Positions 1-8,276 of a stretch of DNA of 64,000 bases are shown here, piece by piece. This DNA is from Xanthomonas sp. DAR 80977 (GTDB lineage Bacteria > Pseudomonadota > Gammaproteobacteria > Xanthomonadales > Xanthomonadaceae): assembly GCF_041240605.1 (NCBI RefSeq), contig NZ_CP162487.1, positions 3,851,001-3,915,000 of the forward strand, read 5' to 3'. Each line of letters starts with the position of its first letter. The first letter of the stretch is position 1. The position numbers were made by a program, and so were the translations under genes. Below the pieces are notes generated by a model. That model saw only the letters and a list, made by a program, of their open reading frames with translations, made no database searches and was not told the origin of the DNA.

Positions 1-1380
1 CTGCTCGGCACCCTCACCCGGCTGCGCGACCTGGGCAACACGGTGATCGTGGTCGAGCACGACGAGGACGCGATCCGCCTGGCCGACTACGTGCTGGACA
101 TCGGTCCCGGCGCCGGCGTGCACGGCGGCGAGATCGTCGGCCAGGGCACGGTGCAGGACCTGCTGAAGGCGCCGCGTTCGCTGACCGGCCAGTACCTGTC
201 GGGCAAGCGCCGCATCGAGATCCCGGCCAAGCGGCACAAGGCCAACCCGAAGATGACCCTGCACCTGCGCGGGGCCACCGGCAACAACCTCAAGGGCGTG
301 GACCTGGACATCCCGGCCGGGCTGCTGACCTGCGTCACCGGCGTGTCCGGCTCGGGCAAGTCGACGCTGATCAACGACACCTTGTTCACCCTGGCCGCCA
401 ACGAGATCAACGGCGCCTCGCATGCGGTGGCGCCGTACCGCGAGATCGAGCACCTGGACCTGTTCGACAAGGTGGTGGACATCGACCAGTCGCCGATCGG
501 CCGCACCCCGCGCTCCAACCCGGCCACCTACACCGGCCTGTTCACGCCGCTGCGCGAGCTGTTCGCGCAGGTGCCCGAATCGCGGGCGCGCGGCTATTCG
601 CCGGGCCGTTTCAGCTTCAACGTGCGCGGCGGCCGCTGCGAGGCCTGCCAGGGCGACGGCCTGATCAAGGTCGAGATGCACTTCCTGCCCGACGTGTACG
701 TGCCCTGCGACGTGTGCCACGGCAAGCGCTACAACCGCGAGACGCTGGAGATCCTGTACAAGGGCTTCAACATCAACGACGTGCTGCAGATGACCGTCGA
801 GGATGCGCTGAAGCTGTTCGAGCCGGTGCCGACCATCGCGCGCAAGCTGGAGACGCTGGTCGACGTGGGCCTGAGCTACATCAAGCTGGGGCAGAGCGCG
901 ACCACCCTGTCCGGCGGCGAAGCGCAACGCGTGAAGCTGTCCAAGGAACTGTCGCGGCGCGACACCGGCCGCACCCTGTACATCCTCGACGAGCCGACCA
1001 CCGGCCTGCACTTCCACGACATCGAGGCGCTGCTGGGCGTGCTGCACAAGCTGCGCGACGAAGGCAACACCGTGGTCGTGATCGAGCACAACCTGGACGT
1101 GATCAAGACCGCGGACTGGGTGGTGGACCTGGGGCCGGAGGGCGGCCATCGCGGCGGCACCATCCTCGCCACCGGCACCCCGGAGGACATCGCCGCGCAT
1201 CCGGATTCCTACACCGGCCAGTTCCTGGCCAAGCTGCTGCCCGCCGGCACCGTGGCCAAGCCGACCAAGCCGGCGGCGATGGCCAACAAGCCCGACGCGC
1301 TGCCGCCGCGCAAGAGCAAACCCGAGAAGGTCGCCAAGAAGGCGGCCAAGAAGACCACGACCAAGAAGGCCGCACGATGA
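1..1380 (+). CDS. uvrA: UvrA excinuclease ABC subunit A, C-terminal part (5' end outside window)
   Basis: The window opens inside this gene, so only about 460 C-terminal residues are visible. The product is the damage-recognising ATPase of UvrABC nucleotide excision repair. Seen: second Walker A loop GVSGSGKS (nt 340-363), zinc finger from the CEAC and CDVC pairs (nt 637-720), ABC signature LSGGEAQRV (from nt 907) and Walker B ILDEPTTGLH (from nt 979). The reading frame is open from nt 1. The last 40 or so residues form a Lys/Ala/Pro-rich tail (KKAAKK-type runs) beyond the conserved core, resembling histone H1-like basic tails; extra DNA contact is only an inference. The stop overlaps the next start as ATGA, so the thioesterase is translationally coupled. 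Confidence 0.96.
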   Translation: MLGTLTRLRDLGNTVIVVEHDEDAIRLADYVLDIGPGAGVHGGEIVGQGTVQDLLKAPRSLTGQYLSGKRRIEIPAKRHKANPKMTLHLRGATGNNLKGVDLDIPAGLLTCVTGVSGSGKSTLINDTLFTLAANEINGASHAVAPYREIEHLDLFDKVVDIDQSPIGRTPRSNPATYTGLFTPLRELFAQVPESRARGYSPGRFSFNVRGGRCEACQGDGLIKVEMHFLPDVYVPCDVCHGKRYNRETLEILYKGFNINDVLQMTVEDALKLFEPVPTIARKLETLVDVGLSYIKLGQSATTLSGGEAQRVKLSKELSRRDTGRTLYILDEPTTGLHFHDIEALLGVLHKLRDEGNTVVVIEHNLDVIKTADWVVDLGPEGGHRGGTILATGTPEDIAAHPDSYTGQFLAKLLPAGTVAKPTKPAAMANKPDALPPRKSKPEKVAKKAAKKTTTKKAAR

Positions 1381-1808
1381 GCGCATCCCCCGCCGATTCC
1401 TCCTCCACCTCGCACAAGCCGCTGGCGCGCGTGCCGATCAGCGTGCGCTGGCGCGACATGGACAGCATGGGCCACGTCAACAACGCCAAGTACATTTCCT
1501 ACCTGGAAGAGGCGCGCGTGCGCTGGCTGCTGCAGGTGGAAGGCTTCTCGATGCGCAACCGCATCGCCCCGGTGGTGGCGGCGACCAACGTCAACTACCG
1601 GCGCCCGATCGTGTGGCCGAACGACATCGTGGTGGAACTGTTCGTCGAGCGCATGGGCAGCAGCAGCATCACCGTCGGCCATCGCATCGTCGACCAGAAG
1701 GACGACAGCGTGCTGCACTCCGACGGCAACGTGGTGGTGGTGTGGATCGACACGCAGACCGGCAAGAGCGCGCCGCTGCCGGACGAGATCCGCGCGGCCT
1801 GCAGCTGA
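1377..1808 (+). CDS. Acyl-CoA thioesterase, hotdog fold (4HBT family)
   Basis: A 143-residue cytoplasmic hotdog protein expected to hydrolyse acyl-CoA thioesters. The family motif RDMDSMGHVNNAKY lies near residues 23-36, with the Asp and the HVNN segment typical of 4HBT/YbgC-like enzymes. The ATG at 1377 overlaps the uvrA stop by four bases (ATGA), which fixes the start and implies co-translation. Residues 1-15 are Ser/Thr/Pro-rich and probably disordered. The substrate cannot be read from the sequence. The link to a DNA-repair gene looks like operon economy rather than shared function. Confidence 0.88.
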   Translation: MSASPADSSSTSHKPLARVPISVRWRDMDSMGHVNNAKYISYLEEARVRWLLQVEGFSMRNRIAPVVAATNVNYRRPIVWPNDIVVELFVERMGSSSITVGHRIVDQKDDSVLHSDGNVVVVWIDTQTGKSAPLPDEIRAACS

Positions 1809-1818
1809 TTGAGAAGCC

Positions 1819-1902
1819 GGGATTGGGGATTCGGGATTGGGGATTGGCCGACCCCAATCCCGCGCAGGATCCGCTTTTCCGAATCCCCAATCCCCAATCC
1901 CA
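1819..1902. repeat. Heptamer repeat (GGGATTG/GGGATTC) arranged as an inverted repeat
   Basis: Copies of a 7-bp unit GGGATTS run from 1819 to 1847 and in the opposite orientation from 1879 to 1902. The arms 1819-1834 and 1879-1894 are perfectly complementary over 16 bp, so the RNA can fold into a long hairpin between the convergent thioesterase and copper-chaperone genes. The same unit recurs at 11180-11219, 14563-14620 and 14859-14905. No T-run follows, so this is a repeat element rather than a standard terminator. Confidence 0.85.
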
Positions 1903-1907
1903 GCCTC

Positions 1908-1932
1908 TTGCAGGAGCGACTTCAGTCGCGAC
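1908..1932. repeat. REP-like palindromic element (AGGAGCGACTTCAGTCGCGAC type)
   Basis: A GAGCGACTTCAGTCGC-type palindromic core sits between two convergent genes. Related copies are at 4896-4924, 21795-21864, 22012-22081, 24785-24810 and within 30228-30545. The spread of one palindrome through intergenic gaps is what REP elements look like. No RAYT transposase is in the window. Confidence 0.7.
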
Positions 1933-1987
1933 GCGCCGAACCCACCGGCTGCAGCGGCGATTGCGCCACTGCACGGCAACCTAATCG

Positions 1988-2473
1988 CTATGGCTTTCCC
2001 GCGCTCACCTTCAACTCGCCCTGCACTTCGCGCCCATCCTCCAGCACGAAGCTGATCGGCAGGCTGGCGCCCTCGCGCAGCGGCTGCGCCGGCTGCATCA
2101 GCATCAGGTGCAGGCCGCCGGGCTGCAGCACCGCGTCGGCGCCGGCCGCCAGCGGCAGGCGCTCGATCTCGCGCATCTTGCTGACCCCGTCCACCTGCGT
2201 GGTCTGGTGCAGGCTCACGTCGGCGAACGCCGCGCTGCGCGCCGACACCACCGCCAGCGCCTGCTTGCACGGGTTGTGCAGGCGGCCGAAACCGGCGGCC
2301 ATCGGCATCGCCGCGTTCGGCGGCAGCCGTACCCAGCCGGCCTGCCATTGCGGCAGGCAACGATCAGCCTTGGCCGCCGCCGGCGCTGCGAAGGCGGCCC
2401 CCGGTGCCAACGTGGCCAGACACGCCAGCCCGATGGCCAGCCCCCGTACGCATGCGGATGGTTTGAGCTTCAT
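1988..2473 (-). CDS. Periplasmic copper chaperone PCu(A)C
   Basis: A 161-residue exported copper-binding protein of the PCu(A)C (DUF461) family, which carries Cu(I) in the periplasm, often to the CuA centre of cytochrome oxidase. The diagnostic H(M)X10MX21HXM motif is present exactly: His of LHQTT, ten residues to Met of SKM, then 21 residues to HLM. A signal peptide of about 28 residues (LAIGLACLATLAPG, cleavage near AFA-A) precedes the mature part. The start is the ATG at 2473. About 70 residues of family-atypical sequence lie between the signal and the motif. It is divergent from the enoyl-CoA hydratase gene, with a 48-bp gap. Confidence 0.9.
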   Translation of the reverse strand: MKLKPSACVRGLAIGLACLATLAPGAAFAAPAAAKADRCLPQWQAGWVRLPPNAAMPMAAGFGRLHNPCKQALAVVSARSAAFADVSLHQTTQVDGVSKMREIERLPLAAGADAVLQPGGLHLMLMQPAQPLREGASLPISFVLEDGREVQGELKVSAGKP

Positions 2474-2521
2474 GGCCCTATGATAGCCGTCCCGCACCGC
2501 GCCGCCTGACGGAAACTCCGC

Positions 2522-3301
2522 ATGACCTCGCTGATCCAGGTTCTCGACCACGGCCCCATCCGCCAGCTGCGCCTGGCGCGCCCGCCGGTCAACGCGCTCG
2601 ACACCGCCCTGTGCGGCGACCTGGCCGCGGCCATCGCGCAGGCGCAGGCCGACGCGGTGCACGCGCTGGTGCTGTCCGGCAGCGAGCGCATCTTCTCCGC
2701 CGGCATGGACGTGCCGCACCTGCTCGGGCACGGCAACGACCGCGCCAAGCTGCTGCACAGCTGGCAGGCCTTCTTCGGCGCGGCGCGCGCGCTGGCCGAC
2801 AGCGCGATCCCGGTGGTGGCGGCGCTGACCGGGCATGCGCCGGCCGGCGGCTGCGTGCTGGCGCTGTGCTGCGACTACCGGGTGCTGGCGCGCAGTCCGG
2901 AGCCGGCGCACCCGGTCACCATCGGCCTCAACGAGACCCAGGTCGGCCTGGTCGCGCCGGAAGGCATCCAGCGCCTGCTGCGGCGCGTGGTCGGCGCGCA
3001 CCGCGCCGAGCGCTTGCTGGTCGCCGGCGAACTGGTCAGCGCCGAGCGCGCGCTGGAGATCGGCCTGGTCGACGAACTGGCCGACGCCGAACTGGTGGTC
3101 GCACGCGCGGTGGCCTGGCTGCAGGACCTGTTGCAGCGGCCGCGGCAGCCGATGCTGCAGACCCGCGCGATCGCCCGCGCCGACCTGCGCGCCGCGCTGG
3201 CCGACGACCTGATCCAGCTCGAGCGCTTCGTCGACGGCTGGCAGGCGCCGGACACCCAGGCCGCGCTGCACGCGCTGGTGGCGCGGCTGGGCAAGCGCTG
3301 A
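2522..3301 (+). CDS. Enoyl-CoA hydratase/isomerase (crotonase) family protein
   Basis: A 259-residue cytoplasmic crotonase-fold protein that likely hydrates or isomerises an acyl-CoA. Seen: the first oxyanion-hole segment SAGMD (near residue 60) and the second around GHAPAGG (near residue 105), followed by the typical IGLNETQVGL stretch. Hydratases carry a catalytic Glu pair. Here the positions after GG and in the NETQVGL/PEG segment allow an isomerase or hydratase role but do not decide it. The neighbouring TesB thioesterase also acts on acyl-CoA, which supports a fatty-acid role. The ATG at 2522 is used; the gap to the divergent copper chaperone holds its promoter. Confidence 0.85.
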   Translation: MTSLIQVLDHGPIRQLRLARPPVNALDTALCGDLAAAIAQAQADAVHALVLSGSERIFSAGMDVPHLLGHGNDRAKLLHSWQAFFGAARALADSAIPVVAALTGHAPAGGCVLALCCDYRVLARSPEPAHPVTIGLNETQVGLVAPEGIQRLLRRVVGAHRAERLLVAGELVSAERALEIGLVDELADAELVVARAVAWLQDLLQRPRQPMLQTRAIARADLRAALADDLIQLERFVDGWQAPDTQAALHALVARLGKR

Positions 3302-3328
3302 GCGCGCGGGCCGACACGGGCCGCCCGG

Positions 3329-3334
3329 TATAAT
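3329..3334 (+). promoter_or_regulatory. Candidate -10 box (TATAAT) ahead of tesB
   Basis: A perfect TATAAT lies about 30 bp upstream of the tesB TTG start, in GC-rich surroundings. No convincing -35 hexamer is visible at 17 bp spacing, so this is a candidate only. A start of transcription near 3341 would give a very short leader. Confidence 0.5.
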
Positions 3335-3364
3335 CGCGGCCAGTCCTCGCCCAGGCCCCGCCTC

Positions 3365-4276
3365 TTGTCCGCCAAGCCGCCCGCCCCCGTCGTCTCCGAA
3401 CTGATCGAACTGCTGTCGCTGGAACGGCTGGAGGACAACCTGTTCCGCGGCCAGAGCCGCGACATCGGCACCAAGTACGTGTTCGGCGGGCAGGTGCTGG
3501 GCCAGGCGCTGTCGGCGGCGCAGGCGACGGTGGAGAACGGGCGCCGCGTGCATTCGCTGCACGCCTATTTCCTGCGCGCCGGCGACATCGACCACCCCAT
3601 CGTCTACGACGTGGACCGCACCCGCGACGGCGGCAGCTTCTCGGTGCGCCGGGTCACCGCGGTCCAGCACGGCAAGGTGATCTTCTTCTGCGCCGCCTCG
3701 TTCCAGGAGCAGGAAGACGGCGCGACCCACCAGCTGAAGATGCCGGAAGTGCCGCAGCCGGAGGACATCGAGCCGACCCTGGCGGCGCGCCCGGACGTGC
3801 TGGCGACGCTGCCGACCAAGGTACAGCGCTGGCTTTCGCGCGGCGGCCCGTTCGAATTCCGCCACGTGTACCCGCGCGACGAACTGAACCCGCCCAAGCG
3901 CCCGCCGTTCCAGCAGATGTGGCTGCGCCTGAGCGAGCCGGTCGGCGACGCGCCGGAACTGCACCAGGCGCTGCTGGCCTACGCCTCGGATTTCCACCTG
4001 CTGGGCACCGCGACCTTCCCGCACGGCATCAGCTACTACACGCCGAACGTGCAGATGGCCTCGCTCGACCACGCGCTGTGGTTCCACCGCCCGTTCCGCG
4101 CCGACGACTGGCTGCTGTACTCGCTGGACAGTCCCAGCGCGCAGGGTTCGCGCGGCCTGGCGCGCGGCCAGTTCTTCACCCGCGACGGGGTGCTGGTCGC
4201 CAGCACCGCGCAGGAAGGCCTGATCCGCGTGGTGCCCGACGCCGGCGCCGCGGCGCAGGTCCCGGCCAAGCACTGA
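3365..4276 (+). CDS. tesB: Acyl-CoA thioesterase II
   Basis: A 303-residue double-hotdog thioesterase that cleaves medium- and long-chain acyl-CoA to free fatty acid and CoA. Seen: N-terminal hotdog with FRGQS and FGGQVLGQAL (residues 30-50), and the C-terminal hotdog with YASDFHLL, whose Asp is one of the TesB catalytic residues, and the downstream SLDHALWFH segment. The frame opens with TTG at 3365; no ATG fits the family N terminus. Length matches TesB (about 285-300). The next gene starts 10 bp after the stop and may be co-transcribed. Confidence 0.95.
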   Translation: MSAKPPAPVVSELIELLSLERLEDNLFRGQSRDIGTKYVFGGQVLGQALSAAQATVENGRRVHSLHAYFLRAGDIDHPIVYDVDRTRDGGSFSVRRVTAVQHGKVIFFCAASFQEQEDGATHQLKMPEVPQPEDIEPTLAARPDVLATLPTKVQRWLSRGGPFEFRHVYPRDELNPPKRPPFQQMWLRLSEPVGDAPELHQALLAYASDFHLLGTATFPHGISYYTPNVQMASLDHALWFHRPFRADDWLLYSLDSPSAQGSRGLARGQFFTRDGVLVASTAQEGLIRVVPDAGAAAQVPAKH

Positions 4277-4286
4277 GGCGACGACG

Positions 4287-4817
4287 ATGCGGCAGATCTT
4301 CAGCAGTCAGCGCGTGGAAACCGCCGAGGGCGTGGCCAAGCTGCTGCGCGAGCAAGGCATCGAGGTGCGGCTGAGCAACGGCCGCTCCTACCGCAGCCGG
4401 CGCAGCGGCCAGTTCAGCTACATCGAGCCGGCCGCGGCGCAGGCGCAGCCGACGGTGTGGGTGGTGCATGCCGACGACCAGCCGCGCGCGCGCGCCCTGC
4501 TGCGCGAATCGGGCCTGATCGACAGCACCCGCAACGACCCGGCGCAGACACTGCCGTACCTGAGCGAGTTCCGCTCGCAGGCGGTGCCGGACACCGGCAA
4601 GCGCTGGGCGTGGCGGATCCGCGTCGCGCTGCTGCTGGCGATCGGCGCGGTGGCGCTGGTGACGGTGCTGCGCCATCGCGGCAACCAGGCTGCGCCGCCG
4701 GCTGCACCGGTTACGGCACCAGTTGCCGCACCCGCGGCGCGACCGGCACAGGACAGCGACGAAGTGCGGGTGCGGGTGCAACCGACGCAGCAGCAACCGG
4801 CGCCGCGCGGCAACTGA
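4287..4817 (+). CDS. DUF2007-like protein with one membrane segment
   Basis: A 176-residue protein. The first 75 residues (RQIFSSQRVETAEGVAKLL, then a beta-rich part ending WVVHADDQPRARALL) resemble the DUF2007 putative signal-transducing domain, which looks ferredoxin-like. One hydrophobic helix follows (about residues 110-128, VALLLAIGAVALVTVL), then a Pro/Ala-rich tail, probably periplasmic and disordered. Related Xanthomonas proteins are often labelled pathogenicity-like, a name without a known mechanism. It starts 10 bp after tesB. I cannot assign a biochemical role. Confidence 0.75.
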   Translation: MRQIFSSQRVETAEGVAKLLREQGIEVRLSNGRSYRSRRSGQFSYIEPAAAQAQPTVWVVHADDQPRARALLRESGLIDSTRNDPAQTLPYLSEFRSQAVPDTGKRWAWRIRVALLLAIGAVALVTVLRHRGNQAAPPAAPVTAPVAAPAARPAQDSDEVRVRVQPTQQQPAPRGN

Positions 4818-4895
4818 GCGGTCGGCACCTCTCTCGCTGCCTGGCACGGGGCGTCGGCCGTGCAGGCTGTCGACGTTCACTGTCTCCGGCTTGTG

Positions 4896-4924
4896 CCTGT
4901 CGCGGTTGAAACCGCTCCTACAGG
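4896..4924. repeat. REP-like element, degenerate copy
   Basis: A GCGGTTGAAACCGC palindrome inside CCTGTCG...CTCCTACAGG, related to the palindromes at 21795 and 22012. It lies in the gap between two convergent genes. The rest of 4818-5059 shows no gene. Confidence 0.6.
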
Positions 4925-5059
4925 GGAAGCTCGGCGCTTGGCTGGTCGGGGCAGGAGGTTTTTTCAACACCGATCGGCAATGCGGCCTGGATGTGGACAA
5001 GCGCGTTTGCCGCGGCCGATATCCGCAGCATGAGCCATCCGATGCCGCCGCTGTCCACA

Positions 5060-5094
5060 CACAAAAACGCCCCTGCGCATCGCTGCGCAGGGGC
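5060..5094 (-). terminator. Rho-independent terminator of the EF-hand gene
   Basis: A perfect 10-bp stem GCCCCTGCGC (5069-5078 with 5085-5094) with a 6-nt loop. On the minus strand it is followed directly by GTTTTTGTG. It lies 44 bp beyond the stop of the minus-strand gene at 5138, so it terminates that gene. Confidence 0.85.
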
Positions 5095-5137
5095 GGGTGT
5101 CGAGCGGCGCCTTGTTGCGTGTTGCGGGGTGTAACCG

Positions 5138-5752
5138 TCAGTTCGCGTCGGGTGCGGCCGGTGCCGGCTTCGGGCCCTGCTTCTGACCGGGCTTCTGGCC
5201 GGGCTTGTGCATCCACATGGACTGCGCGGCGTCGAACTCGGCGCGGCTGAGCATGCCGTCCTTGTTGGTGTCGGCCTTGGCGAACCAGGCGTCGCGATGC
5301 TGCTTGGCACGCAGTTCGAAGTCGGCGCGATCGACGAAGCCGTCCTTGTTCACGTCCATCTCCGCGAAGCGCTCGGCGAACTTCGGATCGGCCTTGGCCT
5401 CGTCGCGGCTGATGCGGCCGTCCTTGTTGGTGTCCAGCTTGGCCAGCAGCGCGCGATGGTCGCCGCGTCCGCCGCGCTCGCCGCGTTCGCCATGACGGCC
5501 ATGGCGCGGGAACTCGTCGGGGGTCAGCTTGCCGTCGTGGTTCTTGTCCAGCGCGTCGAAGTGCTCGGCCAGGCGCGGGTTGGCCGCGGCCTCGCTGCGG
5601 TCGACGACGCCGTCGCCGTTCTTGTCCAGCTTGGCGAAGCCGCCGCCATCGGCCGGCGCGGCGGGATCCGACGGCGGCGGGTTGGCGGCATAGGCGCCGC
5701 CGGACAGCACGGCGAGCATGGCCAGGGCGAGCAGCGGGTTGCGGTAATTCAT
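5138..5752 (-). CDS. Secreted EF-hand calcium-binding protein with five loops
   Basis: A 204-residue exported acidic protein. A signal peptide (LLALAMLAVLSGGAYA, cleavage near residue 22) is followed by five EF-hand loops of the DxNxDGxxxxxE type: DKNGDGVVDRSE, DKNHDGKLTPDE, DTNKDGRISRDE, DVNKDGFVDRAD (last position Asp) and DTNKDGMLSRAE. A Gly/Arg/His-rich linker separates loops two and three, and the tail is KPGQK-rich. It should bind calcium in the periplasm or outside the cell. The ATG at 5752 has an AGGGAG ribosome site nine bases upstream. The gene stands alone with its own terminator. Confidence 0.88.
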   Translation of the reverse strand: MNYRNPLLALAMLAVLSGGAYAANPPPSDPAAPADGGGFAKLDKNGDGVVDRSEAAANPRLAEHFDALDKNHDGKLTPDEFPRHGRHGERGERGGRGDHRALLAKLDTNKDGRISRDEAKADPKFAERFAEMDVNKDGFVDRADFELRAKQHRDAWFAKADTNKDGMLSRAEFDAAQSMWMHKPGQKPGQKQGPKPAPAAPDAN

Positions 5753-5966
5753 GGAAAACTCCCTGAGGGAAAGGAAGGAACCTGCCGGCGCGGCAAGCGC
5801 GTGCGGCAGTCACCAGCGCTGACACGTCGGACCGCCAGGCGGGCCGGCGCATCGGCGCCTTCACTGCAGTCAACGCCCTGGCGCAGGCACGGTTGACCGG
5901 CGCCGGGGCGCATTCATGCGGCGGACAGTCGCGGCCGCTGCGACCGCGAAGCGCTATGCTCGGGGC

Positions 5967-6728
5967 ATGGCCATCCACACCGACGCCAGCGACGACCTGC
6001 GGCTGTTCCAGACCGGCCAGCATGCGTGCGGCTATTGGCCCGAACGGCAGGCGCGCGACCTGGTGCTGGACCCGCACGACCCGCGCCTGGGCGCGCTGTA
6101 TCCGCTGGCGCTGAGCTGGGGTTTCCGCCGCTCCGGCGACCTGGTCTACCGGCCGCATTGCGACCACTGCCGCGCCTGCGTGGCGGTGCGCATCCCGGTC
6201 GCCGAGTTCGTGCCCGACCGCAGCCAGCGCCGCTGCCTGGCGCGCAATGCCGACATCGACACGCGCATCGTCGCCGCCGAACGCAACGACGAGCAGCTGG
6301 CGCTGTACCAGCGCTACCTGCGCATGCGCCACCCCGGCGGCGGCATGGACGAACACGGCGCGCACGAATTCGACCAGTTCCTGATCGGCCGCTGGTCGCA
6401 CGGGCGCTTCCTGGAGATGCGGCAGAAGACCGCCGACGGACAACGCGGCCCGCTGCTGGGCGTGGCGGTGACCGACATCGCCGAGCAGGCGCTGTCGGCG
6501 GTCTACACCTTCTACGATCCCGAGGCGGCCGCGCGCGGCCTGGGCACGCTGGCGATCCTGCAGCAGATCGCATGGGCCAGGCGCGAAGGCCTGAGCCACC
6601 TGTACCTGGGCTACTGGATCCGCGGCCACCAGAAGATGGACTACAAGCGCCGCTTCGCGCCGTTGCAGGCCTACGACGGACGCATCTGGCGCGCGTTCGA
6701 CGACTACATCGGCCGCCTCGGCGGCTGA
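5967..6728 (+). CDS. bpt: Aspartate/glutamate leucyltransferase (N-end rule)
   Basis: A 253-residue cytoplasmic aminoacyl-tRNA-protein transferase of the Bpt/ATE family, which adds leucine to proteins with N-terminal Asp or Glu, marking them for ClpS/ClpAP. Seen: LFQTGQHACGYWP near the N terminus, the cysteine-rich YRPHCDHCRACVAVRIP, and the C-terminal GNAT-like half with YTFYDP and LYLGYWI. Upstream in-frame ATG 5916 exists, but the family N terminus matches the ATG at 5967. No obvious operon partner; the flanking gaps are 214 and 150 bp. Confidence 0.92.
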   Translation: MAIHTDASDDLRLFQTGQHACGYWPERQARDLVLDPHDPRLGALYPLALSWGFRRSGDLVYRPHCDHCRACVAVRIPVAEFVPDRSQRRCLARNADIDTRIVAAERNDEQLALYQRYLRMRHPGGGMDEHGAHEFDQFLIGRWSHGRFLEMRQKTADGQRGPLLGVAVTDIAEQALSAVYTFYDPEAAARGLGTLAILQQIAWARREGLSHLYLGYWIRGHQKMDYKRRFAPLQAYDGRIWRAFDDYIGRLGG

Positions 6729-6878
6729 GCCTGCGACAGCCTGCCGGAACCACGCGCTGCGCTCGCGCCGCGCTGCGGCGCCGACAATCAAGCACGGCGC
6801 CGCACCGCCATGCAGCGCCTGCACGGCGGCGGCCGCGGCGCCATCGTCCGGACATGCGGCGCATGCGAAACTGCGCGC

Positions 6879-8123
6879 ATGAACCCACGCCTCCTGTTGC
6901 TTGCCCTGACCCTGCTGTGCGGCGCCTGCACGCACACCGACCCCGTCCCGAGCGCGGCCACGCCCGCCGCGGCCAGCGCCGCGCCGCTGCGCCTGGCCAC
7001 CTACAACACCTCGCTGAACTCGGACGAGGCCGGCGGCCTGATCGCCGCGCTGCAAGGCGACAGCGCGCAGGCGCGCAAGATCGCCGCGGTGCTGCAGCAG
7101 GTGCGCCCGGACCTGGTGCTGCTGAACGAATTCGACTACGACGACGCGCACCGCGCCGCCGACCTGTTCCAGCAGCGCTACCTGGAAGTGCCGCAGCCGC
7201 TCGGCGGCGCCGCGTTGCGCTACCCGTACCGCTATCTGGCGGAAGTGAACACCGGCGTGCCCAGCGGCCTGGACCTGGACAACGACGGCAGCGTCGGCGG
7301 CAACGGCCGCGCGCTCGGCAACGATGCCTGGGGCTACGGCCTGCACCCGGGCCAGTACGGCATGCTGCTGCTGTCCAAATACCCGATCGACGCCAAGGCG
7401 GTGCGCAGCTTCCGCCTGCTCAAGTGGAGCGCGATGCCCGGCGCGCTGCGCCCGATCGATCCGGCCAGCGGCCGCCCGTTCCACAGCGACGCGGTGTGGG
7501 CGCAACTGCGGCTGTCGTCGAAGTCGCATTGGGACGTGCCGGTGCGCACGCCGCTGGGCGTGGTCCACGCGCTGGTCGCGCATCCTACCCCACCGGTGTT
7601 CGACGGCCCCGAGAAGCGCAACCTGGCGCGCAACCACGACGAACTGCGGCTGTGGCGCGAGTATCTCGACGATACCGGCGGCGCGGCGCAGTGGCTGTGC
7701 GACGACGCCGGCCGTTGCGGCGGCCTGGCCGCCGATGCGCGCTTCGTGATCCTGGGCGACCTCAACAACGATCCGATCGACGGCGACGGCCGCCACGACG
7801 CCATCCGTGCCCTGATCGACCATCGCCGTGTGCTGCGCTACCCGACCCCGCTCGGCGCCGGCGGCGCGGAAACCACCCGCGCCTACGCCGCGCAGGGCAT
7901 CGTCCATCGCGGCCCGCCCGAGCAGGTCACCGGCGATTTCGGGCCGAAGGCCGGCACCATGCGGCTGGACTACGTGCTGCCCTCCAACACCTTCCGCTAC
8001 CTGGACAGCGCCGTGTTCTGGCCGGCTTCCAGCGCACCGGCGGCGGCGATCGCCGACGGCAGCGACCATCACCTGGTGTGGGTGGATGTGGCGTTGGAGC
8101 CGGAAGTGGGGAGTCGGGATTAG
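6879..8123 (+). CDS. Exported endonuclease/exonuclease/phosphatase-family protein
   Basis: A 414-residue exported protein of the DNase I-like EEP fold, a phosphodiesterase or phosphomonoesterase family. Seen: N-terminal signal LLLLALTLLCGAC, possibly a lipobox though Cys at -3 is unusual; LATYNTSLN with the metal-site Asn; LLNEFDYDD with the metal-binding Glu; LGDLNNDP with the catalytic Asp/Asn; and the final SDHHLVWVDV His. All core active-site residues are present. The substrate is not predictable. The ATG at 6879 is chosen because it begins the signal peptide; an in-frame ATG at 6810 adds sequence with no signal character. Confidence 0.85.
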   Translation: MNPRLLLLALTLLCGACTHTDPVPSAATPAAASAAPLRLATYNTSLNSDEAGGLIAALQGDSAQARKIAAVLQQVRPDLVLLNEFDYDDAHRAADLFQQRYLEVPQPLGGAALRYPYRYLAEVNTGVPSGLDLDNDGSVGGNGRALGNDAWGYGLHPGQYGMLLLSKYPIDAKAVRSFRLLKWSAMPGALRPIDPASGRPFHSDAVWAQLRLSSKSHWDVPVRTPLGVVHALVAHPTPPVFDGPEKRNLARNHDELRLWREYLDDTGGAAQWLCDDAGRCGGLAADARFVILGDLNNDPIDGDGRHDAIRALIDHRRVLRYPTPLGAGGAETTRAYAAQGIVHRGPPEQVTGDFGPKAGTMRLDYVLPSNTFRYLDSAVFWPASSAPAAAIADGSDHHLVWVDVALEPEVGSRD

Positions 8124-8193
8124 GGATGGGTGGCGCCGGCGGGCGGCCGGCGGCTGAGCTGATCCAGACGTTGGGGGTCGCCGCACCCCGGCC

Positions 8194-8207
8194 TTGATCC
8201 AGATCAA
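8194..8207 (+). promoter_or_regulatory. FNR/Anr-type binding site (TTGAT-N4-ATCAA)
   Basis: TTGATCCAGATCAA matches the FNR/Anr consensus perfectly on both half sites. Its centre at 8200.5 is about 76 bp before the start of the Roadblock gene. A class II activator position (-41.5) would place the transcript start near 8242, with a weak TATCCA-like -10 at 8228-8233. If functional, the operon responds to low oxygen. Nitrogen-oxide responsive relatives (DNR) read the same motif. Confidence 0.7.
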
Positions 8208-8276
8208 GGGCAAGTGCGCGCAAACGCTATCCAATGCATCCCGCACCCCGTCGGGATGCGTCACCGGATAGCGAGC

